DNA of 64,000 nucleotides, from assembly GCA_028583605.1 (NCBI GenBank), contig CM053326.1:36426931-36490930 (forward strand), given 5' to 3'. Source of the DNA: Dastarcus helophoroides. Its lineage: Eukaryota; Arthropoda; Insecta; Coleoptera; Bothrideridae. The first letter of the stretch is position 1; each line of letters opens with the position of its first letter. Shown piece by piece: positions 48,974-59,158 of the stretch. The notes beneath the pieces were generated by a model that was not told the DNA's origin, did no database searches, and was given only the letters and a program-made list of their open reading frames with translations. Position numbers and translations under genes: made by a program.

Positions 48974-50351
48974 CAGATTTACTTTGCCTAAAAATTTTTA
49001 GGAATCATATTCCAGAATATAATTTTAGAAATACATATTTGGCTGCAAAATTTTAAAGAATCATGATAAGTATATTATATTACTTAACATATCCATGACT
49101 AAAATATATTACAACAATTTATTTATATACCTTGCAATTTTCACAATTACACTCTCAATTAGAAGGCTTAGACATATTTTAATCAATTTCTCGATGGTCA
49201 TTTTACATTTTAACAAAAATTCTACCAAGGCAACTTCCTAGATAATAATTCATGCCCTACATATAAACTAAATTGTCAGCAAATTATCCACAAGGTAAAA
49301 TGGAAATAGAAAACATGTTTGCTTATGCAGACATTTTAATAGGAGGGAAAGGAAATAAGTTGCAATAAAATTAAATGAAGAATTGAAATGAATCGTTTCA
49401 TTTGGTATCATTTTCCTTTTGTACGATTTCATAATTAAACACACGTTCTCCTGCGCATCAAAAGTTAATTCTGTTAATTGTATAATTAATAACTTTCCTC
49501 GCGCAATAACGCATTAAAATGGTTTGCTTTTGTAGAGAAACGCCTCCGCCTTATTATTAGTGATCTTGAGCCTGCATAAATACTTGATGCAAACTCCTTG
49601 AAGTTAGCATAACCGTTAAAAATTATTTCAAGCTGCGAGTGAGTGCATTCATTTAGTGGGAAGGTGCGCTAATGATTTGACAACATTAGATACGCACATT
49701 TACCTAATTATTTTGGTTTATTTAGGCGTAAAATTGGTCAATGCTATCCTGTCTTTGTTCTCCTAATAGCTTGAGTAAATACAAATTAAGTCCTTATGTT
49801 ATAGGACGTATTTGGAGTTTTAATTGAAGTTTTGTTGGCTTGAATTTTTCGTAAAATATCTAGCTCTTTAAATCCCAGATTTCTGAGAACAAAGAAGTCT
49901 GAAAATTAGCTCTTTTACCTAACAAACGCCTATCACAACTTTATAAATTGAAGTGAACAATGTCAATATCAGTATAATGGCATTACACTGGTTAATAATA
50001 ACTGTCACATAAATATAACACAAATTTTGGTTAATGAAATGGATCCTTTAATATGATTGTTAATTAATGGTCTTGTTATTCATCAGATAATATGAGAAGT
50101 GCTTCAATTAGGTTCCTGTCAACTGAATAAAATTATAGTTAGTGAAACTCAAGGCTGGCTTTTTATACTACAAAATGGTTGACAAAATTATTTTTTGTTG
50201 GTCCAGTGGCACAGGCAATGGACTACCATCTTAAAGAGGTAGGTTTGTTTCTCACTGGCTGCTTCATTCAGTTTTTAAAAAACGCTCTGGTCCTTATCTT
50301 TATCTTCTAGACTCCTTATGATAACGAAGGCTTCCATGGCTAGAGTCAGTA
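48974..50351. other. intron DNA, nothing recognised
   Basis: No gene or clear repeat. The Penelope palindrome begins at its right edge. Confidence 0.5.
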
Positions 50352-50882
50352 CAGGATATACTTCTTCCGGGATTGGACCGTGTCAAAGAACTACTAAAAG
50401 TATTCGACGTTTCGCCCACCATCGTAGGGGGCTTCTTCAGGAACAAGAAAAAAAAATAAATGAAAAGAGAAATATAAGGGAATATGCAAAAATGAAAGAA
50501 TGAAAAGGCCAATTTCAAAACATCAGAGCATGGTAACTCAGTATGTTCACCATACCAGAGGCAAAACTCTTCTGAATTGAAAATTGGTACAAAGGACACT
50601 GAATTACCATGCTCTTCTGTCTAAACTTTCTTATCCTTTGTACCAATTTTCAATTCAGAAGAGTTTTGCCTCTGACATGGTGGACATACTGATTTACCGC
50701 GCTCTGATGTTTTGAAATTGGCCTTTTCATTCTTTCATTTTGGCATTTTGCCTTACATTGTTTTTTTTGATTTATTACTTCTTTTCTTTGTTCCTGAAGA
50801 AGCCCCCTACGATGGTGAGCAAAACATCGAACACTTTTAGTAGTTCTTTGACACGGTCCAATCCCGGAAGAAGTATATCCTG
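50352..50882. mobile_element. head-to-head pair of Penelope family-B terminal repeats (530-bp palindrome)
   Basis: The left arm, 50352-50595 (CAGGATATACTTCTTCCGGG ...), and right arm, 50634-50882 (... CCCGGAAGAAGTATATCCTG), are inverted copies around a short spacer. Both match the end of the element at 47.7-47.9 kb and the solo copy at 63.1-63.4 kb. Near the centre each arm carries CAATTTTCAATTCAGAAGAG and its complement. The palindrome would fold into a hairpin about 240 bp long. It abuts a LINE relic on its right. Confidence 0.88.
50402..50444 (-). ncRNA. hammerhead ribozyme motif, family B, complete core (minus strand)
   Basis: On the minus strand: GTTC, CTGAAGA, stem II GCCC/GGGC, GAAAC, GTC, then GAAT pairing with GTTC through a closing G-U. 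The core is identical to 47802-47844. The matching motif in the right arm (50790-50832) has GAAAC changed to AAAAC and GTC to ATC, and so is damaged. Confidence 0.72.
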
Positions 50883-50889
50883 TTCTAGT

Positions 50890-52130
50890 CTCCTTGTGGG
50901 CTCACAAATTCTTTTCTCTTACCCCTTCGTCGCTATGTTCTTTCTATTAACTTTGGCTCCTCTCGTTGTTTTTGTTTGCTCTTTTCGCCTCTCTAGAGAT
51001 TGAGATCTTCCATGTCTGCCTCTCTTTTTTTTTGCAGACTTTACATGTCTGCCCTTTCTGTGCCATTCACTGGAAACACCTTCTTCACGCGTATGAAGCG
51101 ACTTGTTTTTCTTTCGCCTACTAGTCATTTGACCGAGCCCCCGGAGAAACCATACTCAAACCCGAAGTTGGTAGACTGCTTCCTGATTTACTTGACTATC
51201 TTCTACAGTTCCTGCGTCTTCTCTACGAAGTTGTTAACTTCCTTTGGCGATACTCCTGAGCTGAAAAATTGCATTATCATATCGCATAAAATATTGATTA
51301 CTTTTGCCCTTCTGTCTTCTCTTTTTTCATTCTTGTTTTCGCTGTCTTCTTGTTTCTTTTCCTTTCTGTCTTCTCTTTTTTCTATCTTGTTTTCCTTGTC
51401 TTCTTGTTTTGCTATTTTCGCCCTAGCTTTACTTGCGTAAGAGACTCCCTCGATTCTCTTCGCAGTGTTAATTTTGTTGCTTCTGGTTTTCGGTTATGCG
51501 GGACAACCGCGATAGCTTCTTAGCAGTTGGCGCGTTTTGCTGGCTGTGTCTTCGGAAGTTCGTATGCCTTCGTCGCATGTTTCTACCCGCATTTGACGCA
51601 GATTGGGTCCGGGTGGCAATTTTTCTGCGTGTGTCCGTAGCTCTGGCAGTTGAAACACTGCCCGACGTCTTTTCTTCTCCTCCTATATCTAGGCCGCAGC
51701 AGGTTTTTAACTCAAATATCTTCTTCTCGTCTCGTTTTAATTCAAAAAGACGAGCGGCATAATTGTCTTCTCCTTATTTCTCTTATGCATCCGAACTGTC
51801 TTAGTCGGATGAAATCCTTTTTCTTTCAAATCTTCTTCAACTTCTTTTTCCTTTAAGAAGGTGAGAATTTCTTTCAGTACTACCTTGAGGTTTCTTTTCT
51901 CTGAAAGAAAGTACGTGTGATATTGAATTTTCTCCTCGCTAAGTATTTTAACGAGGGCTTTGGGGTTCTGCGGTCGAGTAGGATATATTTTTATTTTATC
52001 CTTGCTCGCCTGTGCCTTCGTATATCTTCTGATTCTTCACTCTAGTCGCCGTTACCGTCTAACTGTTCTGTTCCTTCATTGGAGGTACTTGTCCTTTTCC
52101 TTCTGTGGTGTTGCTTCGCTCGGCCTGGTT
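50890..52130 (-). mobile_element. ORF1 (gag-like) relic of a Jockey-type LINE
   Basis: The minus strand, in broken frames, encodes VKILSEEKIQYHTYFLSEKR, NLKVVLKEILTFLKEKEVEE and DLKEKGFHPTKTVRMHKRNK (about 51960-51780), a PRE_C2HC-type region seen upstream of zinc knuckles in LINE ORF1. The knuckles follow: QCFNCQSYGHTQKNCHPD and PICVKCG, a stop, then KHATKAYE (about 51660-51560). A Lys/Arg/Glu-rich C-terminus follows (frame 50919-51128). Role: a nucleic-acid-binding protein of the retrotransposition particle. Stops and shifts make it inactive. ORF2 is absent because the sequence gives way to the Penelope palindrome at 50882. Plus-strand open frames here (51000-51440, 51496-51762) are antisense shadows. 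Confidence 0.82.
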
Positions 52131-55100
52131 GGAACAGCCGTAATTTTAAATTGGTCAATCTTCTACGCTTTGATTTCCAAGGTTAATTAAGCCTTTGAAA
52201 TAAGTAATCACTCGGCTGTAACTGGAGAAAATGATTGGCGGCTAAAGATGGTCCTAATAGTAGCAAGTACCAGCTTGTGCTATCTCCTGAAAGCACTGAA
52301 AAGGTGATCCCTTATTATTAGATATTTATTTGATAGTTCAGAACATACATGCATTTCCATGGTGGGGTTCACTGAGTTTTCTTACAAAGCTCTACATAAT
52401 TTTATGGCTTCAAAGTTTCAAATGAATCGAATACGAACTTTCAAGTTCTAGATAGATTTCCGCATCTTAAGAGCTCTAGTTAACATTTTTTGAGAATTTA
52501 ACATTCTGGATCCTCATTTTTAATTGTTTTGAGTTGGATAACTTTTCTAAAGAAATTAAAGCTCTCACATGTAGAAAGTTGTAACATTATCTAAAGAAAG
52601 CTCTTCTTTGTTTTAAAATGCTATATTACAACTGATTTGGTGCAATGGTAATGATATTCAAAAGTTGAAATTAGATATTTGGAGATATTTGGGTGCCAAA
52701 TTTATACATTAAGTTATGCAATAACCATAATTATACAACATTTTTTATTTGAACCATTCTCTCTAAACCTAAACATGTATGTAGCATAGGGCAACTGATT
52801 GCTTATTTGGCTCGTTTACCAAAGAAAAGTACAATATACAAAATCGTAACATTCAATATGTCTTTGTTGATCGCTTGATCTAATTGGAATAAGCTTGTCA
52901 ACTTGATGTTATAGAACCCTAACAAGTACAATATAAAGTCTGTTGCGTTAGAAACTGAATTTAATTCAATATTACCCCAAAATGGTCACTCTTTTGTATC
53001 CATTCACTTTGCTAATACAAAGTATTAAATGTCGCATTGCTTTAAAACATTACCTCATTCATCAACGACTTAACAGAAAGGCTTAGCCTACTTTCCCATC
53101 TTCGGATTGAATGACTGAAGTTTATATCTTCTAATAATGGCAACTATTTTTTTTTATTTCCAGCGTTAAATAGTTGTCAATTGCCGGAGCGCCCATTTAA
53201 ATGTCTTGTTTGACAAATAATTTACTTTATAGGCGTCACGATCTATTAGCTTATGCAAGCCACGTAAAAAATTATGGACATAAAGTTTTAATTATACTCG
53301 TAGGATACTAAATCAAGCTTAACGTAATTGATGCAAATATTACGTTTTTATTTGAGGTGCTGTAACAAATAATTAATTTGTGCGCGTTTACGACAAAATA
53401 ATTTATGATACTTCCAGAAAATTAACTTTGTCGACTTCTTAAAATCCAATTATGATATTAAGGGTAAAAAAGCAAACCATTATTTAATAATGAATTTCTA
53501 TTTCTCTTAACGTTGCAACGGACTACTTATATGGGGATGGACATTTTGTTAAACAAAAAATAATCGCTCTTAAGTCAATTTACGTTAGCACAAAGTTAAT
53601 TGGTAAAAGAAGTTATAGAGTTATGAAGATGTTTTTTTCTAATTTTTTACTACAATTTAATTATTATTGCAGAAGTTGTTCTAAATTTTTAAAAAGAGGT
53701 TCCAGTGTGAATATTTGCTTGATGATGATTGTGCTTATCTCCCGCAGTTAAAACAAGTTTAACAAAATTTGCGTTGTTTCAGGTTAAATTTGTATTTTGG
53801 AATGGCACTAAAATTTATTTCGAAACAGCGAGATAGTTGTCTTGAAATAGAAACTGCCAATAAAATTTATTAATTCCATGACATATATCATAAGCATGAC
53901 GATAAATTTACAAGAACAATTATTTTGCACATTTTTAACTCAGATTTCATAAAGCCCATAATTCTCAAGGTTTTATTGTATAACAATCTCACTGTATCTT
54001 AGAACTTGTTTAGTTCTTATATAGGACGGTTTCCAGTATTTTATTACTTGAATAACGTTTATAGTTGCGTTAATTGCCTTAAACAACAAATTAAAACACA
54101 AATATATCAGAGTTTATAGATTAATTTGATTTAGATATTTATTACTTTCCACTTCATTATAAAGAAGGAAAATTATACTTACACACGTTCTATAACGAAC
54201 TAATTTTACTACAACCCCACTTCATGTAAGTGCTTCTATTGGTGTCTTTTTGGTTAAAATTTAGTCATATATTACTTAATTTCATAACTGAAAGCATATT
54301 TAACAATAGATCTAATCAAATATTAAAATTCGACAACGCTCGAATGCGGTCTTAGTTTTCCGGACCGGTTTCGCTTTACATCATCATCGGCGTATTATAA
54401 CGAATAATTCCGCCAAGTAAGATTTAAAAATTAACATCCGTTGCCTTATGTCATGCGAGCTCGAGGCATCTCACTATCTGTTAGATTTAATAACTTTATA
54501 TTAGATTAGTACTTCTTGTTTTAAAATAAAAGCAAACCTAAAAATCAATATTGGTGTACATATAATATTCTAGCTGAAATTGATTAATCCTTTAGATAAT
54601 AATAATTAATAATTTGCTGTGTTTAGTAAGTCCAAACAATACGAAGCCGCGACAGAAATGGATTCCATTTAGATTGTTGTTTGCCTTAGGTATTATTCAA
54701 ATTCCCATCCACTTTAATATTCACAAAACCAGAAATATAAATCTGGAATACTTTAATAACAATGCTTTGTCTCAAATTGATACAGAAATGTTACAAAATC
54801 TGGTTTTAATTGCAAATGCCATCTATTAAATCAAGCAACGCCCAAGGAAACGAAATTCTTACTTCCACTTTTAATTAACTTCAGATAAAACTTTCAGTGT
54901 AGTTATGAATATTAATGAGTGCAAATTATGAGGTGCCATGTTGCAAAAATAATTATTATTGTTAAAATGGATTGTGTGCAAAATTACACTTTCCCTTTTA
55001 ATTATTGTCAGTGCGATAATACTAGAAAATAGTAAATCACTACTGCAAATCAGCTTTCGAGAAGAACATTATTTAAACAATTAAATAGCTCATATATCAA

Positions 55101-56120
55101 TAAATGTTCAATACAATTATTTTTTTTCCAGTACAATTATAGGAAAAGCTTTCGAGGGAAAATTCAGATGTTATTAAATAAACTAATAATATTGTGAACC
55201 AATTTTCATAAAGTATTTGATTTTGATTTTCACTGAAGTGATTGTGTGCAGTGTAGTGTTTACAGGATCAACCAACTTTTCCAAACACTCTCTATATCAC
55301 GAAATTGATAAAAAGAGTTACACTTATTATTTATAGTTACCACTGAGAATATTACACAACTTGAATACCATTTTTTCAGTTGGTGGATTAAACAAATGAT
55401 GGTTTGTTGGAATACCTGCCTAAATACGTTCCATTCCTATAGAAAACAAAATCTTCGTTTACTACTTTCAGTCGATGTTTTTTTTTTAATAACATATAGA
55501 TATTATAGCTTAGAATCAGTTCATGATAAATTGTTCACTTAGTTTGATAAATTACTGAATAGGATCGTTAACTCGACATGCATTACAGACAGGGGAATAC
55601 TTAAGAATACCTAATACTCAAGAATTTTAAATATCCGGAAAATGAACATTGCTTTGAAAACATTTTTAAAGGTTTCGTTCGTTACACAAGCAAGGTATTG
55701 TTTATATTTGATTAAATATTCATAAATAAAACACGCATTCTGTTTTACAATGATGTTGTATGGAAAGTTAAACAATGAAACAAATACTACGAAAAATATA
55801 CAGCGTGTCTCACTTAGAAGTGTAACAACGTAACCTTATCGAATTTATATTAAACTTTTCTCAAAAAATAGAACTCATCAAGATCTATTTAAGGCGACGA
55901 AATCAAATTTTTTCTTTAAATGCGAGAACATCTATAATGTTAAATTATATGAAAAATTCAAAAAAGCAAACTAGACATTTTTTAATCAAAAAATTGTATT
56001 AATAGTCCTGCATTGACAAGAACTCGAACATAAAAATCCCAGCAATTGTACACTTCAAATGTTTAAATAACATTGTAATTGTAATATCATTGCAGTTTAG
56101 CATTTAGCTTTTGTTGTTCT
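52131..56120. other. intron DNA, mostly nothing recognised
   Basis: No gene supported. A minus-strand phrase at about 54350-54395 (GATGATGATGTAAAGCGAAA followed by CCGGTCCGG) resembles a decayed hammerhead of a third retroelement family. Confidence 0.4.
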
Positions 56121-56143
56121 TAAATGTTTGCATTTTGTTTCAG

Positions 56144-57130
56144 ATATCATTATTATTCGTAATGAGTTACCTCATCAGTTGTTCCGAAGAAAACGAATTG
56201 CGACCCATTCGAGGACCTCTAAGTGAGGAGCATATGTACCGTCGTCGCGTATTAACCCCATTAGTGTCTAATACTCACGCGAAACGAGCAAGCTTTCCAT
56301 TAGAAGCCACACATTTCGCCACAGGTATAGACCACTATTTTCCCTTTGCCGCCTTTAACCCCGTTGATATTGACCTCAAAGTTGCTTTCCCAGCGCCCCC
56401 GTTAACGATAGAACAACCGCCTCCGCCTCCTATAACATTTCATCAAGCAAGTATAACCCCCATCCAACCAGGCGCAGGAAATTCAATCGAAAAACCAGTT
56501 GAAGAGCCCCAAGAGATTGTTCCCCCACAAAATGCAGGTTTGGCTGTTATACCCAGATTACCGCCCCCAGGAATCCCCGTTAACGCAGCAGCCGCCAACG
56601 TTCCCACCAATACAGGAGCGGTTTTTCTAGGTTCAGGTTCATTGGGGGTTGTCAATCTTGGTAATGGGGCTTACGCCTTAGGTTCAGGCTCGTTAGGCTA
56701 TTCTAATATGAGGTCGCAAACGAGACCGTCTACAAACGTGCCCGTTTATCCAAAATTACCAGCCACCCCCAATTTGATTCCTGCGGCAGTCCCAAGTCCC
56801 GAAACACCACCGCCGATCATACAAAATTTCGACCATCCTTTCTTTGATACAAGACAAGGAAATACTATATCTACTGATCCTAATCAATATGAGCCGTTAA
56901 CCCCTGATAGAGTGACATTCGGTTCGCCTAGCCTTGTCCCAAGAAGGCCAAAAATTACACAGCAATTCGCTACACCCAGTGCACAGCCCCAAGGAAATCC
57001 CTATCAATTTCTGTCCCCACCGCCACCAGCTGCACCAACTGCATTCGATTTTGGCGGTGTTGCCCCTTCATTTAACCAAGCACCCGTTTTACAACAGCCG
57101 TTACCCACAATCACACACCAACTAGGCTAA
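56144..57130 (+). CDS. secreted proline-rich low-complexity protein, main exon
   Basis: The exon opens after TTTTGTTTCAG (AG 56142-56143) in phase 0 and ends at TAA 57130; with exon 1 (31700-31708) the protein has 331 residues. It has a signal peptide (residues 1 to about 17), then a mature protein rich in Pro, Ala, Gln and Asn. It has proline runs at about 94-100 (QPPPPPI), a direct repeat LGSGSLG at about 165-171 and 182-188 separated by NLGNGAYA, and a Pro/Gln-rich C-terminus. Basic sites MYRRRVL and HAKRA near residues 34-51 could be cleaved by proprotein convertases. No Cys occurs after the signal region, no membrane segment and no catalytic domain. I do not recognise the family. The composition suggests an extracellular matrix or cuticle-associated role, which is inference. 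Its base composition is clearly less AT-rich than its surroundings, supporting it as a real gene. Confidence 0.8.
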   Translation: MSLLFVMSYLISCSEENELRPIRGPLSEEHMYRRRVLTPLVSNTHAKRASFPLEATHFATGIDHYFPFAAFNPVDIDLKVAFPAPPLTIEQPPPPPITFHQASITPIQPGAGNSIEKPVEEPQEIVPPQNAGLAVIPRLPPPGIPVNAAAANVPTNTGAVFLGSGSLGVVNLGNGAYALGSGSLGYSNMRSQTRPSTNVPVYPKLPATPNLIPAAVPSPETPPPIIQNFDHPFFDTRQGNTISTDPNQYEPLTPDRVTFGSPSLVPRRPKITQQFATPSAQPQGNPYQFLSPPPPAAPTAFDFGGVAPSFNQAPVLQQPLPTITHQLG

Positions 57131-57645
57131 TTGCGGCATTAACCATTACATAATGCAGACTGAATCTTAAATCTATGTTTAAGCAGATACAAATTTTAAA
57201 CCATTTATAGCAATTTTGCATTTTAATCAGTTACGCGTTTCATTGCATTGACATTGACCTGTGCATTTGTGGTTAGTCAAACTACATAAACCACAATGTT
57301 TCCTATTAATAGTTACCACATCAAGTGACAATAATCATTTGTTTCACTGCGCTTTGACACAAAAGGTACCAGTTTTTGCTTTTCAAATTATATAATTCCG
57401 AAGAAATGTGGACCGTTGCTTTCAATGCTATTGTTACTTATATTGCAGTCCCGAGAAATGTATATCCTATTTCGTAGTCATTTTAGATTTATTTATAGTA
57501 GAACTAGTCCAAAGTAAACTGTATATATTACCTACGTGATTTGTGATTTTTGTAGATGCTGCCGTAACGTAGAATCTTTATTACCTTGTACCAACTAAAT
57601 AATTTCATGTACGAAATTGTGTAAATGCATGTAATATATATTTTT

Positions 57646-57651
57646 AATAAA
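57646..57651 (+). promoter_or_regulatory. poly(A) signal of the proline-rich protein gene
   Basis: AATAAA lies about 515 bases after the stop codon, preceded by an ordinary AT-rich 3' UTR and followed within 10 bases by a T-rich stretch. Confidence 0.55.
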
Positions 57652-57659
57652 AGTCTATT

Positions 57660-58572
57660 TATTTACCCATCTAAAGGCATACAAATTAAAAATAATGCCA
57701 TGATATTTTAAGTTGCTCAATTTCGATCCTAGTTCAAAAAATGCAGGGCAGGGCAGACGAAAATTTTTCTTTTCATTTTAAGTAATTTGTTTAAATCATA
57801 TCAGTGATGGCAAATCAATAAGATGCGTACCAAAAATAAAACATCCATAGAAATAGACAATAATTGTAACCTAACTAATATCATGTGAGAAAATGTTTGT
57901 CTGTCTGTCGACAACCTTTTCACGACTTGATTATTAAGCAGATTTCGGCGAAAATTGGTACACATGATAGCCCATAGGCTACGTATTATCTAGTTTCAAT
58001 CAATAATTTTATATCAAGAAATAGGCGCCATCTATGGCTATCTTATGCCATCTTTCTTTACTTCGTAGAGTGAAGAAAACTTTCCTAACTAGGAAGTCAA
58101 ACATATATCACCATCTTAAAGAAAAAACTCTGGCTCATAGGAGTGCTACAAATCGGTCTTTTTTAGTTTAAAAAACCATAATTCTGCTCAAACTGTTCAA
58201 AGCTTTGCATAACTGATTTAATTATGTAGTTTTTTTAATACCCTTATTTTGTAAAAAAATGAAATTTTAAATCGTTTTCTTTTAATATAATAAACAAATT
58301 ATTTAGGTTTGTAAATGTCAATTTTATAAAAAGTACATCTGATTACCTGTGCTATCTTCCGTTATCTTACAGAGTCTATTGCGCTATAATCTAGTTTTTG
58401 CTCTATAAATGCAAAAATCTTTCTAAAACATACGATAGGTAACACAATATTTTCTCTAATTTTTTATAACTTATTATCAGACAATAAGGCAGCTGTTTAA
58501 GATTTGAAATCACTAAGCTTTTGACTCTAAAATTGTCTGGAAGTGAAGAAAATCTCTAAAGGAAGTAGAATA
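57660..58572. other. intergenic DNA, nothing firm
   Basis: 57890-58060 contains TTTGTCTGTCTGTCGACAAC and AAATTGGTACACATGATAG. This style of sequence recurs in many arthropod repeats, but I cannot assign it to a family. Confidence 0.4.
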
Positions 58573-59098
58573 GGTAATAATGTGGTCACCAGGCCACGAA
58601 AGAATAGAAGAAAATAAGAGAACTGATAGCCTTGCTAAAAGTGTAGCCAATTCACCATTTTATCGATTCAAATCATTTTTCAGTATTACTAAAAGCCACG
58701 TTTCAACGGAACCTCACAAGTCGGAAAATTGACAGATGAATACCTTCTAGAAAAATAGTTCAGGCCAAAGGCAAAAAAGATTTCTAGTCCATGGTTCAAA
58801 AAAAAACCAATCGATCTGGCCAAAAATGATTTGGGCCTCATGATTGGCCTTCTAATCAGTTCTTGCCCCTTGAGATACCATCTAAAGAAAATGGGCAAAA
58901 CTGATAGTGGCCTATATAGATTCTGTCATGTCTCGAAGGAGATAGCGGAACATATTGCACAGCTACCCCTCATTGATACAGGGGCAGACTGAAACATTTC
59001 GAAAGGGTGGAAATAACACCTGGTAAAACTGGCAGCCAACCAAGGAATATCTTAGACTTTATGAAAAGTTTGGGAGACATTGGAATAATTTAGATTAG
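58573..59098 (+). mobile_element. 3' end of a LINE (RNase H to C-terminus)
   Basis: The + strand reads VMWSPGHERIEENKRTDSLA (the RNase H C-terminal motif W-x-PGH...N...AD-LA). In other frames it reads LIGLLISSCPLRYHLKKMGK, TDSGLYRFCHVSKEIAEHI and later TKEYLRLYEKFGRHWNN. This order is the end of ORF2 in insect LINEs with an RNase H domain. Frameshifts and stops are frequent, so this is an old copy. Confidence 0.78.
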
Positions 59099-59158
59099 GA
59101 TTTCTCACTAAAGAAATAACTTGGTCCAAGTGAAGAAAGATACCAAAGGACCTCATGA

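Larger units (their letters stand above)
31709..56143 (+). other. large intron of the proline-rich protein gene, filled with transposons
   Basis: If the exon pairing is right, this is a 24.4-kb phase-0 intron from GTAATT to TTTTGTTTCAG. The individually listed elements inside are at 33901-34611, 34627-39475, 39794-43017, 44444-48965, 50352-50882 and 50890-52130. The stretches 31711-33900, 43018-44435, 48974-50351 and 52131-56120 contain no gene I can support; small open frames there are noise. A lone end-like phrase TACAGCGTGTCTCACTTAG at about 55800 may be a transposon scrap. Confidence 0.55.

Noticed and set aside
51000..51762. 146- and 88-codon + strand open frames
   Set aside because: They are shadows of the LINE ORF1 relic on the minus strand, whose zinc knuckles are recognisable.
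54614..54829. 71-codon open frame within the large intron
   Set aside because: No domain or exon boundaries; likely chance.
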